Positions 18,366 to 28,056 of a stretch of 64,000 nt of DNA are shown here, one piece after another. How positions within the stretch are numbered: position 1 is the stretch's first letter; each line of letters starts with the position of its first letter. The notes under the pieces are model-generated. The model saw nothing but the letters and a program-made list of their open reading frames with translations. It was not told where the DNA came from and made no database searches. Source of the stretch: an uncultured Pseudomonadales bacterium (GTDB lineage: Bacteria; Pseudomonadota; Gammaproteobacteria; Pseudomonadales; Azotimanducaceae); NCBI GenBank assembly GCA_958296025.1, contig OY282430.1, forward strand, positions 3,834,477-3,898,476, given 5' to 3'. The translations under genes and the position numbers were made by a program.

Positions 18366-20705
18366 ATGCCGGAAACCTATCCAATCCTGCCCTTGAAAAA
18401 TACGGTGGTCTATCCGCAGATCGTCATCCCCTTGGCGGTGGGCCGCACCAAGTCCTTGGCCGCCGTCAAGGCCGGGCTTGACGCGCAGCAGCGCATCATC
18501 ACCGCGGCGCAAAAGCAGGCCAGCAAGGAGGACCCGGAATGGGAAGACCTCTTTGAAGTCGCCACCATCTCCACCATCAACCACATCGAAAGGCGGGACC
18601 GCGGCTCCCAAGTGATCGTGCAAGGCTTGGAGCGGGTGCGCCTGCGCCCTGCCATCCATAACGGGGATTATTTGGAAGCGGAATATGAACGCTTGCCGCA
18701 GATCAGCATGGAGGAGCTGGGTGAGGACGCCGCCCATGTCGAGGCGCTGCTGCGGGAGAACCTGCAGCTCGCGAAGCGCATCGCCCATCTCTACAGCGGC
18801 GACAACGGGGATCAAATCTTCGAGCAGCTGGTCGGCTCCATAAACGACCCCGTGACCCAGATGTACCGCATCGCCAATTTGGCAAACATCACCTTGGAGC
18901 AGGAGCAGGCGGTGCTGGAGTGCGACACCGCCAAGGTGCTAATGGAGCAGGTGCACGAGATTCTAGGCCATGAACTGCGGGTGACGGAACTGCGCCGCCA
19001 AATTGCCGAGCAGGCCCGGGAGGACATCGACCAACAGCAACGAGAGCATTTACTGCGCCAGCAAAAGCGCGCCATCGAGCAAGCCCTAGGCGAAGAGGAC
19101 GACGAGGACGTGGCGGAGCTGCGCAGCCAAATCGATGAGGCCAAGCTGCCGGAAAGCGTCAAGGGCGAGGTCGATCGGGAGCTCAAGCGCCTCGGGCGCA
19201 TGTCCAACCATTCGGCGGACTATCAGATCGCCCGCTCCTATCTGGAGTTCGTGGCCGAACTGCCTTGGCATGAGCAAACCGAAGATCAGTTGGACCTCGC
19301 CCATGCCCGCGACGTTTTGGATGAGGACCACTACGGCTTGGACGATGTCAAGGAGCGGATTCTTGAGTCCCTAGCCGTGATGAAGCTCAATCCCGGGGCC
19401 AAGGCGCCCATTCTCTGCTTCGTCGGGCCGCCCGGGGTGGGCAAGACCTCCTTGGGGCAATCCATCGCCCGGGCCATGGGACGCAAGTTTGAGCGGATGA
19501 GCTTGGGCGGCCTGCACGACGAATCCGAACTGCGCGGTCACCGGCGCACCTACGTCGGCGCCATGCCAGGGCGCATCCTGCAAGGTGTGCGCCGCGCCGG
19601 CGTCGCCAACCCCATCCTGATGCTCGACGAGATCGACAAGCTGGGCCGGGATTTTCGCGGCGACCCAGCGGCGGCGTTGATGGAGATTCTCGACCCCGCG
19701 CAAAACAAGGAATTTCGCGACAACTACCTGAACCTGCCCTACGATCTGTCCGGGGTGCTGTTCATCGGCACCGCCAACACCTTGGAGGGCATACCGCGCC
19801 CCTTGCTGGACCGCATTGAAGTGTTGGAGTTGTCCGGCTACAGCGATGAAGAGAAGCACGCCATCGCCCGGCAGTACCTGATTCCGAGGCAGCAGAAGGA
19901 TGCTGGGCTGAGCTCGGAGCAGCTCGACATCGGCGACGACACCCTTAACCACATGCTGCGCCGCTACACCCGGGAGGCAGGCGTACGAGCGCTGGAGCGG
20001 GTGATCGGCCAGCTGGCCCGCAAGCGGGCGCGCCAAGTAGTGGAGGACAAGGACGCCACTGGACGCATTGAAGTGGGCGTCCTCGCCGAACTGTTGGGCC
20101 CGGAGAAGTTCAAATCCGACAAGAGCCGAGAGCACATGGTGCCCGGGGTGGCCGCCGGCCTGGCCTGGACCGAGGCCGGCGGCGACGTGCTCTACGTCGA
20201 GGCCACGCTGACGCAAAAGGACGAGAAGGTCACCCTAACCGGCCATCTCGGTCAAGTGATGCAGGAGTCCGCCAAGGCGGCCCGCAGCTACATTTGGTCC
20301 ATTGCCGATAAATTGGACATCGACCGCACCACCATCGAGAACAGCGGCGTCCACATCCATGTCCCAGCCGGCGCTGTGCCCAAGGACGGCCCATCCGCCG
20401 GCGTCACCATGGCCACGGCGCTGTTCTCCGCCTACAGCGGCAAAAACGTCTGCAACAACCTGGCGATGACCGGGGAACTCACCCTCTCCGGCTTGGTGCT
20501 GCCGGTGGGCGGCGTGAAGGAAAAGGTGCTGGCCGCCCACCGCTCCGGCCTGCGCCACGTCATTCTGCCCAAGGACAACGAGGCGGACCTCATCAAGCTG
20601 CCGGAAAGCGTCCGCAACGACATGACCATCACCTTGGCGGAAAACTTGCCGCAAGTGCTCAGCGTAGCGCTGACGGATGCGCCAGCGCGGCAGCAGGCGG
20701 CTTAG
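18366..20705 (+). CDS. lon: ATP-dependent endopeptidase La (Lon protease)
   Basis: This is a full-length 779-residue Lon. The N-terminal substrate-binding LAN domain (PILPLKNTVVYPQIVIPLAVG) comes first, then a coiled-coil helical region. The AAA+ module has Walker A GPPGVGKT and Walker B ILMLDEIDKL. The protease domain carries the catalytic Ser677 in KDGPSAGVTMA and Lys720 in GGVKEKVLAAHR, with the same 43-residue spacing as E. coli Ser679/Lys722. It degrades misfolded and regulatory proteins in the cytoplasm. It is a single-gene unit with a plausible promoter just upstream. Confidence 0.97.
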   Translation: MPETYPILPLKNTVVYPQIVIPLAVGRTKSLAAVKAGLDAQQRIITAAQKQASKEDPEWEDLFEVATISTINHIERRDRGSQVIVQGLERVRLRPAIHNGDYLEAEYERLPQISMEELGEDAAHVEALLRENLQLAKRIAHLYSGDNGDQIFEQLVGSINDPVTQMYRIANLANITLEQEQAVLECDTAKVLMEQVHEILGHELRVTELRRQIAEQAREDIDQQQREHLLRQQKRAIEQALGEEDDEDVAELRSQIDEAKLPESVKGEVDRELKRLGRMSNHSADYQIARSYLEFVAELPWHEQTEDQLDLAHARDVLDEDHYGLDDVKERILESLAVMKLNPGAKAPILCFVGPPGVGKTSLGQSIARAMGRKFERMSLGGLHDESELRGHRRTYVGAMPGRILQGVRRAGVANPILMLDEIDKLGRDFRGDPAAALMEILDPAQNKEFRDNYLNLPYDLSGVLFIGTANTLEGIPRPLLDRIEVLELSGYSDEEKHAIARQYLIPRQQKDAGLSSEQLDIGDDTLNHMLRRYTREAGVRALERVIGQLARKRARQVVEDKDATGRIEVGVLAELLGPEKFKSDKSREHMVPGVAAGLAWTEAGGDVLYVEATLTQKDEKVTLTGHLGQVMQESAKAARSYIWSIADKLDIDRTTIENSGVHIHVPAGAVPKDGPSAGVTMATALFSAYSGKNVCNNLAMTGELTLSGLVLPVGGVKEKVLAAHRSGLRHVILPKDNEADLIKLPESVRNDMTITLAENLPQVLSVALTDAPARQQAA

Positions 20706-20730
20706 CCGATCCTGGCGACTCGACCAAGGC

Positions 20731-21681
20731 TCATCGTCGCGCCAAGCGTTCCGCCAACTGCAAGGCGGCCCTCAGACTGCCGACGTCCGCCTTGCCGCTG
20801 CCGGCCAAGTGCAGGGCCGTGCCGTGATCGACGGATGTGCGAATGAAGGGCAGGCCCAAGGTCAAGTTGACGGCATCACCGAAACTGTTGGCCTTGATCG
20901 CCGCCAAGCCCTGATCGTGGTACATGGCCAGCACGGCATCAATGTCGGCGAGGGACTGGGGCGTGAAGGCGGTGTCGGCAGCCACTGGACCGACCACCTG
21001 AGCGCCTTCAGCCCGAAAGGCGGCGCAGACCGGTTCGATGATGTCGATTTCCTCTCGGCCCAAATGACCGGATTCACCGGCGTGGGGGTTCAGCCCAGTG
21101 ACCAGCACCCGAGGCGCAGCCAAACCGAAGTGGTCACTCAGGCCGCCGAGCAAAAGAGACAGCTTGGATTCGAGCAAGGCACGGGTTAAGGCGGCGGGAA
21201 CCTCCACCAACGGCAAGTGGGTGGTCACTAGGCCGACTCGCATGTTGCCCCCTTGCAGCAGCATCAGCACGTCGGCGGCGCCGCAACGGTCGCGCAGAAA
21301 CTCCGTGTGTCCGGAAAAAGCGATGCCCGCCTCGTTGACAACGGACTTTTGCACCGGGCCGGTGACCAACGCTTGAAAACGGCCGCTGAGGCAGCCATCC
21401 ACCGCACGCTTCAAGGCGGCGACCACGCCGGCGGCGTTGGCGACATTCAGCTTTCCCGGTGCGGCCGGCGCGGCTAAGGGCACCGGCTCGATATAAAGAC
21501 AACCGGCGCGACGGCTGGGCGCATCCTTCAGTTTGCAGGGCAATCCCAGCGCCCGGGCGCGGGCTAGCAGCATGTCCGCATCCGCCAGCACGACCCAATC
21601 CGCCGAGCGCTCCCCCTGGGCCAAGGCGATGATGAGATCCGGGCCGATTCCGGCCGGCTCTCCCGGAGTGACCGCCAGCAC
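20731..21681 (-). CDS. pdxA: 4-hydroxythreonine-4-phosphate dehydrogenase
   Basis: This 316-residue enzyme of pyridoxal 5'-phosphate synthesis oxidises 4-phosphohydroxy-L-threonine. The family opening TPGEPAGIGPDLII is at the start. SGHTEFLRDRCG and the metal/substrate histidines in TGLNPHAGESGHLG and AMYHDQGLA are all present. The start is GTG at 21681, because an in-frame TAA lies two codons upstream. It follows surA with a gap of about 200 bp, in the usual surA-pdxA order. Confidence 0.94.
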   Translation of the reverse strand: MLAVTPGEPAGIGPDLIIALAQGERSADWVVLADADMLLARARALGLPCKLKDAPSRRAGCLYIEPVPLAAPAAPGKLNVANAAGVVAALKRAVDGCLSGRFQALVTGPVQKSVVNEAGIAFSGHTEFLRDRCGAADVLMLLQGGNMRVGLVTTHLPLVEVPAALTRALLESKLSLLLGGLSDHFGLAAPRVLVTGLNPHAGESGHLGREEIDIIEPVCAAFRAEGAQVVGPVAADTAFTPQSLADIDAVLAMYHDQGLAAIKANSFGDAVNLTLGLPFIRTSVDHGTALHLAGSGKADVGSLRAALQLAERLARR

Positions 21682-21883
21682 GGCTTAAACCCTCCTCTGG
21701 GCGCCTAGTGTGCCTTCCCGCATCTGCGCATAGGCGTTTCCCCGGCCACTCCGCTGCCGTTGCAAGGCCCTTCTCGGAATCCGCCGCTGGGCATCGCCAT
21801 ACCTTTCGACAGGTCAAACACGCCTTTTACCGCCGGCAATCGCACACTCTTCCGCCAATTTCCGTTGGCGATGCACACCCCGG

Positions 21884-23176
21884 CTAAAGCCTCATCTCAA
21901 CAAAGGCTTCGTCCCGGATTTCCTTCAACCAAGCCTGCAACTCCTCGTCAAAGCGCCGCTGGTGGAGGATGCGCAGGGCCATGTTGCGGCGCGCCTCCTC
22001 GCCCATATCCTGGGTGCGGCGGTCCTGCACCTCCAAGACATGCCAGCCGTAGTCGGACTGGAAGGGCGGCGAGAGCTCCCCGGTGGGGGTGGCGTTCATC
22101 GCTGCAACGAAGGGGGGCACGAATTGGTCCCCCGAGGTCCAGCCGAGGTCGCCGCAGTTCAGGGCGCTGCCGGGGTCCTGGGAGTGTTCCGCCGCTAGGC
22201 CGCAGAAGTCCGCGCCTTCGGCCAATTGGCCGTGCAGGCCGCGGATCAGCGCCTCGGCCTCCTCCGGCGAGCGGATGGCGGAGGTTTGCACCAAGATGTG
22301 CCGCACCAAGGCCTGATCCTCCTTCTGCATCCCGGCGCCGCGCTGCTCCAGCAACTGCACGATGTGGAAACCGCTGGGGCTCTTGATGGGACCCGCCGTC
22401 TCGCCAACCTCCAAGGCGATGACCTGCTCGGCAAACAGGCTGGGCAATTCCCCGGCCCGCTTCCAGCCGAGGTCCCCGCCTTCCAAGGCCCTGGCGCCGG
22501 CGGATTTGGCGATGGCGGTTTCCTTGAAGTCCGCCCCGCTCCGCAAATCCTTGACGATCCGGTCGGCTTCTTCGGTAGCGGCCTTGACCACGTTCTCGTT
22601 ACCCATGTCCTGCACGGCGATGAGGATGTGTCCGACCCTAAATTCGTCGGAAAGCAACTGCTGGTAGTAGGGGGAGTCCAGCAAATCCTCCACGTCCTGT
22701 TCGCTGATGATGATGCGCCGGTTGACCATGTTGCGCTGCAGGCGCTGGATGAGCATCTCCCGGCGGATGTCCTCGCGGAAGGCGCGATAGCTCATGCCGT
22801 CTTCGGCCAAGGCCTGCTGGAACTGCTCGAAGGTCATGTTGTTCTGCTGGGCGAAGCTGGCGACGGCCCGGGTCAAGGACTCATCGTCGATTTCGATGCC
22901 GCGCCGCTTGGCCTGCTGCAGCTGGATGTTTTCCAGCACCAGCCGCTCCATGAGTTGGCTGACCAGCACGTCGTTGGAAGGCGGCTGCACGTCTTGGCTG
23001 GCGATTTGCTCACGCACCACGTCCAAGCGGCTGATCAGTTCGGAGGCCAAGACCACATCGTCATCGACGATGGCGACAATGCCGTCCAGCTCTTGATATT
23101 GGGCGGTGGCGGAGGCTGCGGCCAAGGCGAGCGGCCAAACCCTGGGCTTCCACAACCGTCGGGACAGCAGGGCCAA
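21884..23176 (-). CDS. surA: Periplasmic peptidyl-prolyl isomerase/chaperone SurA
   Basis: SurA escorts outer-membrane proteins to the BAM complex. The mature part shows the N-terminal chaperone helices (LDGIVAIVDDDVVLASELISRL). The first parvulin domain is around FRVGHILIAV...FKETAIAKSAG and GGDLGWKRAGELPSLF; the second is around VRHILVQTSAIRS...NCGDLGWTSGDQFVPPF. The start is uncertain. No ATG gives a normal signal peptide, and I used the TTG at 23176, which yields the signal-like ALLSRRLWKPRVWPLALAAA and 430 residues, near the usual 428. The frame stays open to 23386, overlapping lptD. Confidence 0.88.
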   Translation of the reverse strand: MALLSRRLWKPRVWPLALAAASATAQYQELDGIVAIVDDDVVLASELISRLDVVREQIASQDVQPPSNDVLVSQLMERLVLENIQLQQAKRRGIEIDDESLTRAVASFAQQNNMTFEQFQQALAEDGMSYRAFREDIRREMLIQRLQRNMVNRRIIISEQDVEDLLDSPYYQQLLSDEFRVGHILIAVQDMGNENVVKAATEEADRIVKDLRSGADFKETAIAKSAGARALEGGDLGWKRAGELPSLFAEQVIALEVGETAGPIKSPSGFHIVQLLEQRGAGMQKEDQALVRHILVQTSAIRSPEEAEALIRGLHGQLAEGADFCGLAAEHSQDPGSALNCGDLGWTSGDQFVPPFVAAMNATPTGELSPPFQSDYGWHVLEVQDRRTQDMGEEARRNMALRILHQRRFDEELQAWLKEIRDEAFVEMRL

Positions 23177-23361
23177 GCCCGACCAGCGATGGTGCGCCTT
23201 TCCACGGCGTCGCTTGGTGGAGCGCCACCAGCAGTTCCCGGCCCCCAAGCACGGGGCCAGCAAAGCTTGTACGCCTTGACAGATTGAACGCCGCCCGCAG
23301 ATCCCCGCACCTAGGCGTCGGCCGGTGCAAGCCCCTTTCGGTTCTTCGCAATTTCGCATCA

Positions 23362-25767
23362 TCAATACATCGCCCCCATCGGCCACGCCGATGCACTGTA
23401 ACCGTAAACGCTGTGTTCCAGCATGGTTTCAACCCCGCCGCCCAAACCGGCCAGCCCCTTGAACATGATTTGCAGGAACACGCCGGAATCCTGATCGACA
23501 TCAGCAAAGCTTCTGGCCGCCGGCTGGTTCAAGTAGTGGCGGGCCAGCAGGCGCAGCCGCCAACAACAGTCGTTGTACTCGATTCCGGCCAAGCCCTCAA
23601 TGGTTCGGCCGCTGGCCAGGTCATGGTTCCAGCGCCCGATAACCGCGTAGCGCCGGGAAATGGGCCAATAAAAGGAAAGGTCGGTCTGGTTGATGTCCTC
23701 CCGCAGGCGGTGGCGGTAAGCCAAGTTGATGAGGTGCCGGCCGTCGGCTCGGTAGGACAGGGCGGCGGCGCCCTCATCGACCTGATTGTCGCTGGGGTCC
23801 CAGATCAGGGTGGCGTTGAAGCGCCAACGGTTGCTCAGCTGACCGGCCAACGCGCCGGCGAGGGCGGATGCGGTTTGTTCGGCGTCAACGTCCGAGCGGC
23901 CGCGCAGGGTCACTCGTCGGTCCTTGAAATGCAAAATTTGCCCCAAGCTGGCGCGCAGATACTCCCGGCCATTGGCCCGATTGAGGAATCGGGTGGTTAA
24001 GCCCACGGCCAATTGGTTCGCGTCGCTGATGCGGTCCAACCCGCTGAAGCGGTTGTCCCTGAACAGCTGTTGGTAACCAAAGGTGAGTGCCGTGGCGTCA
24101 AACAGGGGCAGCCGGTCTTGGTCTTCGTAGCCTTGGTAAAGATAGCGCAGGCGCGGCTCCAAGGTCTGGATGAGGTCCGTGCTGAAAGCGTTGAGCTCAC
24201 GCTCGAAGACCAAGCCGCCGCCGCCGGTGGCGGTGGGGATGCCGCGCTTGGGCGAATCGTCCGCCAACGGCTCGAAATCCGAATCCAGGGCATAGGCCGT
24301 GTGCTGGTAACCGAGGCTAGCGGAGAAGAACCCGAACGGCCAATTGAAGGGGGCGGTCAGCCGGGCGGCAAGGTGGGTTCGATCCCCCGTCAGGGCGTCG
24401 ATGCCGCGCAGCCCCTCCGAACTCCGGTCGAAGGACGCCGCCCGTGCGTCCAGATACAACTGCAAGGCCGCCGGACCTTCGGCACGGTAAGCGATGTCCA
24501 GAGCCGGCGCTTGGGTGTATTCGGGCCGCCGAATCTCGTCCAAGCGCTGGAAGCCCCTGGCCCACAGGCGCATCAGCAGCCCGCCTCGGGCGTAGCTGAG
24601 TTCGCCGAACTGCAGGAGGTTGAGGCGGCGGACGCCGGCACCGTCGCTGCCGAGCACCCGGAAGTAGTCCCGGTCGCTGACTTCGGTGTAGTCGATGCGG
24701 GTGCGCAAGCGCCCCAGCCGGCCTCGATGGTCCACGCCAACCAGCCAGCGGTCGGCGGGGTTGAACGCCTCCTCCGCGGTGCCGACGGGGCTTTGCCGTT
24801 GCCAATCGTCGCGGTCCAGTTCGCCGTTGTACAGCTTGTCGTTCGGCAGATAGCCGGCGTTGAACTGAGTGCGCTCCCAACGGGACAGATGGCGGAACTC
24901 CCCTTCCGCGCCGAGGCCGCGCCTGCCCAACCAACGGGGGGTTAGGGTGGCGTCATAGTTCGGCGCCAAGTTGAAGTAGTAGGGCAGGGCCAGATCGACG
25001 CCTTTTTCGCCGGAAAAACCCAGAATGGGGAACAGAAACCCAGACTGCCGCTCGTCGGAAATGGGGAACTGGATGTAGGGGGTATAAAACACCGGCACGC
25101 CCTTGACCTTCAAGACGGCGTTGCGGGCGACTCCGAACACCTCGCCCTCGGGCAAGCGCAGCTTGCCGGCACGCAGGGTCCAGTTGCGGTTGCCGGGTTC
25201 GCAGCGGGTGAATTGGCTGCGGGTCAAGAGGATGTCTCCCGCCGCGTTTCGGTCAACAGCCTGCGCATGGCCTCTGAGTTCCGCATCGGCTAGCAGGAAG
25301 TCCGCTCGCTCCATGCGAGCGGCGCTGCTGTCCAGATCGGCTTCGGCGCGGCGCCCCTGCATCGCCAAGCCGCCGTCTTGAAGCAGCAGCCCTTCGCCAA
25401 AGGTGGCGACCTGGGTTTCTTGATTGACCAAGGCGCGCTGCGTGCGCAGGGTGCGCCCTCCTTGACGGATGACCACATCGCCTTGCAACTCCACCCAGCC
25501 GTCCTCGCCGTAGCTGGCTTGGTTGGCTTCGGCGGTGATGGGCAGGTTAGCAGTGGGGATGGCGGGTTGCTGCGGCGACACCGGCAACCGGTAAGCGCCG
25601 GCGCACCAAGGGGGCTGCGTACGGCGCTCCGCCGCCGTCAACTGCGCATGGTCAACCCAAAAACCCGCCGCCAACGCTTCCCCGGGCCCTTTAGCAGCAG
25701 CGGCGGACACTGCCCCCGCGCCAGCCCACAGCAGGGCGGCAAGGGCGAATTTTGGCCGTTTGCACAT
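23362..25767 (-). CDS. lptD: LPS-assembly protein LptD
   Basis: This 801-residue outer-membrane beta-barrel protein inserts lipopolysaccharide into the outer leaflet with LptE. A signal peptide (KFALAALLWAGAGAVSAAAA) is followed by the OstA/LptA-like jellyroll (WVELQGDVVIRQGGRTLRTQ). The LptD-specific FYTPYIQFPISDERQSGFLFP comes next, then a long barrel. I chose the ATG at 25767, directly before the signal peptide; an upstream open extension has no similarity. It heads lptD-surA-pdxA and is divergent from amgK-murU, as in pseudomonads. Confidence 0.95.
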   Translation of the reverse strand: MCKRPKFALAALLWAGAGAVSAAAAKGPGEALAAGFWVDHAQLTAAERRTQPPWCAGAYRLPVSPQQPAIPTANLPITAEANQASYGEDGWVELQGDVVIRQGGRTLRTQRALVNQETQVATFGEGLLLQDGGLAMQGRRAEADLDSSAARMERADFLLADAELRGHAQAVDRNAAGDILLTRSQFTRCEPGNRNWTLRAGKLRLPEGEVFGVARNAVLKVKGVPVFYTPYIQFPISDERQSGFLFPILGFSGEKGVDLALPYYFNLAPNYDATLTPRWLGRRGLGAEGEFRHLSRWERTQFNAGYLPNDKLYNGELDRDDWQRQSPVGTAEEAFNPADRWLVGVDHRGRLGRLRTRIDYTEVSDRDYFRVLGSDGAGVRRLNLLQFGELSYARGGLLMRLWARGFQRLDEIRRPEYTQAPALDIAYRAEGPAALQLYLDARAASFDRSSEGLRGIDALTGDRTHLAARLTAPFNWPFGFFSASLGYQHTAYALDSDFEPLADDSPKRGIPTATGGGGLVFERELNAFSTDLIQTLEPRLRYLYQGYEDQDRLPLFDATALTFGYQQLFRDNRFSGLDRISDANQLAVGLTTRFLNRANGREYLRASLGQILHFKDRRVTLRGRSDVDAEQTASALAGALAGQLSNRWRFNATLIWDPSDNQVDEGAAALSYRADGRHLINLAYRHRLREDINQTDLSFYWPISRRYAVIGRWNHDLASGRTIEGLAGIEYNDCCWRLRLLARHYLNQPAARSFADVDQDSGVFLQIMFKGLAGLGGGVETMLEHSVYGYSASAWPMGAMY

Positions 25768-26005
25768 CGGCGCAATGATACCATCTGACCATGCCGGCAA
25801 GCCCATCCGCCCCCTCCATCCGCCGCCCTCCAAGAACCCTGGGGATGCCTTTGGATGTTCGTTTCCCCTTCTCCCCTTGCCGTTCCGCAATCACGTCTGC
25901 GGAGTTTGGGGCCAGTGGCCTTGGCGGCCTTTGCGCCCCCCCGCCTTCTCACTTGAAACGCCTTCCGGCACCGCTGCGCGAGCGGGTTTGAGCGGCCGTT
26001 GACAG

Positions 26006-27142
26006 ATGCAGGCTCAGCTGCGTCGATGGGTGGAGGCGACGCTCGGCGTCTCCTTGGCCCGCCATGAACCCCTCTTGGTGGAGGCCAGCCACAGACGTTT
26101 CCATCGGGTTTGGTCTGACAACGCCTCCTTGGTGGTGATGGAGTCTCCACCGAGCTTGGAGCGCAACGACGCTCTCGTGTCCATGCAGCGCTTGCTGGCC
26201 GGCGCCGGCCTGCCGGTGCCGGACATCATCGCCATGGATCTGAGCGCCGGGTTCTTCATTCTCAGCGATTTAGGGAATCGCAGCCTAGAGCAAGCCTACG
26301 GCGGGCCGGACCGGGACCTTGCCCTGGAGTTCGCCATCGCCCATCTCGTGCGCCTGCAAGGCATCGAAGCCGCCGAAGTTCCGGCTTATGAGGAAAGCCG
26401 TTTCCGTGACGAACTCCACATCTTCACGGAGTGGTTCCTTGACGGCCTGCTGCGGCAGACGCCGGATGCGGCCATGCCGACAGCGTTCGAGGCGCTCATC
26501 GCCAATGTCCTAGCCCAACCGCAGTGCCTGATTCACCGGGACTACCACTGCCGCAACCTGCTGCTGGACCAAAAGGGGCGCTTCGGCATCGTCGATTTCC
26601 AGGATGCCTTGGTCGGTCCCATAACCTACGACCTCGCCTGCCTGCTGTGGGATTGCTATTACCGCTTCAATGCGGCCGAGCGGCGCCGCTGGCTAAGGCG
26701 CTATCAAGCGCAAGCCGGCTTCCCAAACGGCGGTGAGGGCGCGTCGATCGGGTCAAGCCCGGCGCTGCTTTCTCCGGCGGTGAAAAGCGGTGATCGTCCT
26801 TCCGCCGACGCATCCATTCCCCCATCGACGAGGCAGAGCGGTGACCAACCTTCGGCCGGTTCAACGCTTCCCCACAGCGGATGTGCATGGGATGAGGCAG
26901 CGCTGACCCGCGCACTGGACCTCACCGCCCTGCAGCGGCAGTTCAAGGCGGTGGGCATATTCACCCGCCTGTGGCTGCGGGACGGCAAGCCGACCCATCT
27001 GCGCTACATCGTTCCGGTGCTGGACGCCATGCAGGAGATCGCTGCGCTTTACCAGGAAGTCCAGCCGCTGAGCCCTTGGTTGGAGCGCTTGGCAGCGGAC
27101 GCTACCGTCCAAACGGCGCGAGTTATGAGAAAGACGCCATGA
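26006..27142 (+). CDS. amgK: N-acetylmuramate/N-acetylglucosamine kinase (AmgK-like)
   Basis: This 378-residue aminoglycoside-phosphotransferase-fold kinase is predicted to phosphorylate MurNAc at the anomeric position in cell-wall recycling. The catalytic loop HRDYHCRNLLL and the metal-binding IVDFQDA are intact. The assignment to AmgK rests on the next gene being murU and on divergence from lptD. Between about residues 238 and 295 lies a Pro/Ser/Gly-rich insertion holding two similar units (SGDRPSADASIPPS and SGDQPSAGSTLPHS). After it the helical C-domain resumes (LTALQRQFKAVGIFTRLWLRD). Confidence 0.88.
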   Translation: MQAQLRRWVEATLGVSLARHEPLLVEASHRRFHRVWSDNASLVVMESPPSLERNDALVSMQRLLAGAGLPVPDIIAMDLSAGFFILSDLGNRSLEQAYGGPDRDLALEFAIAHLVRLQGIEAAEVPAYEESRFRDELHIFTEWFLDGLLRQTPDAAMPTAFEALIANVLAQPQCLIHRDYHCRNLLLDQKGRFGIVDFQDALVGPITYDLACLLWDCYYRFNAAERRRWLRRYQAQAGFPNGGEGASIGSSPALLSPAVKSGDRPSADASIPPSTRQSGDQPSAGSTLPHSGCAWDEAALTRALDLTALQRQFKAVGIFTRLWLRDGKPTHLRYIVPVLDAMQEIAALYQEVQPLSPWLERLAADATVQTARVMRKTP

Positions 27143-27921
27143 AGGCCATGATTCTGGCGGCCGGTCGCGGCACTCGATTGCAGCCACTCACCGACCGTTG
27201 GCCAAAGCCCATGATGAAGGTGGGTGCGATGCCGCTCATCGGCCATCAACTGCGGTGGCTGGCGGAAGCTGGCGTTTCGGAGGCCATCATCAACCTGCAC
27301 CACCTAGGCGAGCAGATTGAAGCCTATGTCGGCGATGGCGGACGGCACGGCCTGTCCGTGGCCTACAGCCACGAGCCGGTCCTTCTGGAAACCGGCGGCG
27401 GCGTGGTCAAGGCGCTGCCTTGGCTGGGGGACGAACCCTTCTGGCTGCTGAACGGCGACATCTACACCGACTTTCCCTTTCGTCAATTCGCCAAGACGCT
27501 TCAAGGCGGATGCCTAGCCCACCTGTTGCTGACGCCGACCCCGGCCTTTCGCCAATCCGGGGACTTCGAGTGGGCGCCGGGGCGCTTGCAGAAAAACGCC
27601 GACAACGACAGCGGCGCTGCAGCGGCAACCCGACCGGATGCCGGAGGTTCCGAGCGGGAAGCCGACGAAGCCGGCGGGAAAGCCGCCGCCAAGGCGCAAT
27701 GCGGCCGGGTCACGCAACGCGGCGGCGCTTACGTCTTCTGCGGCTTGGCCTTGCTGCACCCGGCCCTCTTTGACGGCTGCGAGGCGAAACCCTTCTCCTT
27801 AAGCAAGCTGTACTTCAGGGCCGTCGCCGCCGGCACCGTCAGCGCTCAAATCTGGCGCGGCTTTTGGACCGACATCGGCACCCCAGAGCAGCTCTCGGAA
27901 TTGCGCAGGAAGCTGCGATAG
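27139..27921 (+). CDS. murU: N-acetylmuramate alpha-1-phosphate uridylyltransferase (MurU-like)
   Basis: This 260-residue sugar-1-phosphate nucleotidyltransferase has the signature LAAGRGTRLQPLTDRWPKPM at the start, then LLNGDIYTDFPF and WTDIGTPEQL at the end. It would make UDP-MurNAc from the AmgK product, bypassing de novo synthesis (the fosfomycin-sparing route). The ATG at 27139 overlaps the amgK stop. An Ala/Gly/Asp-rich segment at about residues 150-187 (KNADNDSGAAAATRPDAGG and following) appears inserted relative to usual MurU proteins of about 220-230 residues. Confidence 0.88.
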   Translation: MKAMILAAGRGTRLQPLTDRWPKPMMKVGAMPLIGHQLRWLAEAGVSEAIINLHHLGEQIEAYVGDGGRHGLSVAYSHEPVLLETGGGVVKALPWLGDEPFWLLNGDIYTDFPFRQFAKTLQGGCLAHLLLTPTPAFRQSGDFEWAPGRLQKNADNDSGAAAATRPDAGGSEREADEAGGKAAAKAQCGRVTQRGGAYVFCGLALLHPALFDGCEAKPFSLSKLYFRAVAAGTVSAQIWRGFWTDIGTPEQLSELRRKLR

Positions 27922-28056
27922 CACCATCTTTCAGGAAAGACGAGGCCCTGATGGTTCCCCCATCGCCTAGAATGCCGTCAAGATGGAAAGCACCAAGCAA
28001 ACGCAGATTTTTGACGAGGATGCCGAGGCCTACGCAGAGTTTGGGGATGAAAACAG

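Noticed and set aside
19371-20216. Long antisense frame within lon
   Set aside because: Shadow of a strongly coding GC-rich gene; no recognisable domain.
21706-21721. CTAGTGTGCCTTCCCG as another element end near pdxA
   Set aside because: It matches 13 of 16 TIR bases, but no core or second end accompanies it; too weak to call.
22226-23287. Long antisense frame within surA
   Set aside because: Shadow frame with no family features, while surA itself is clear.
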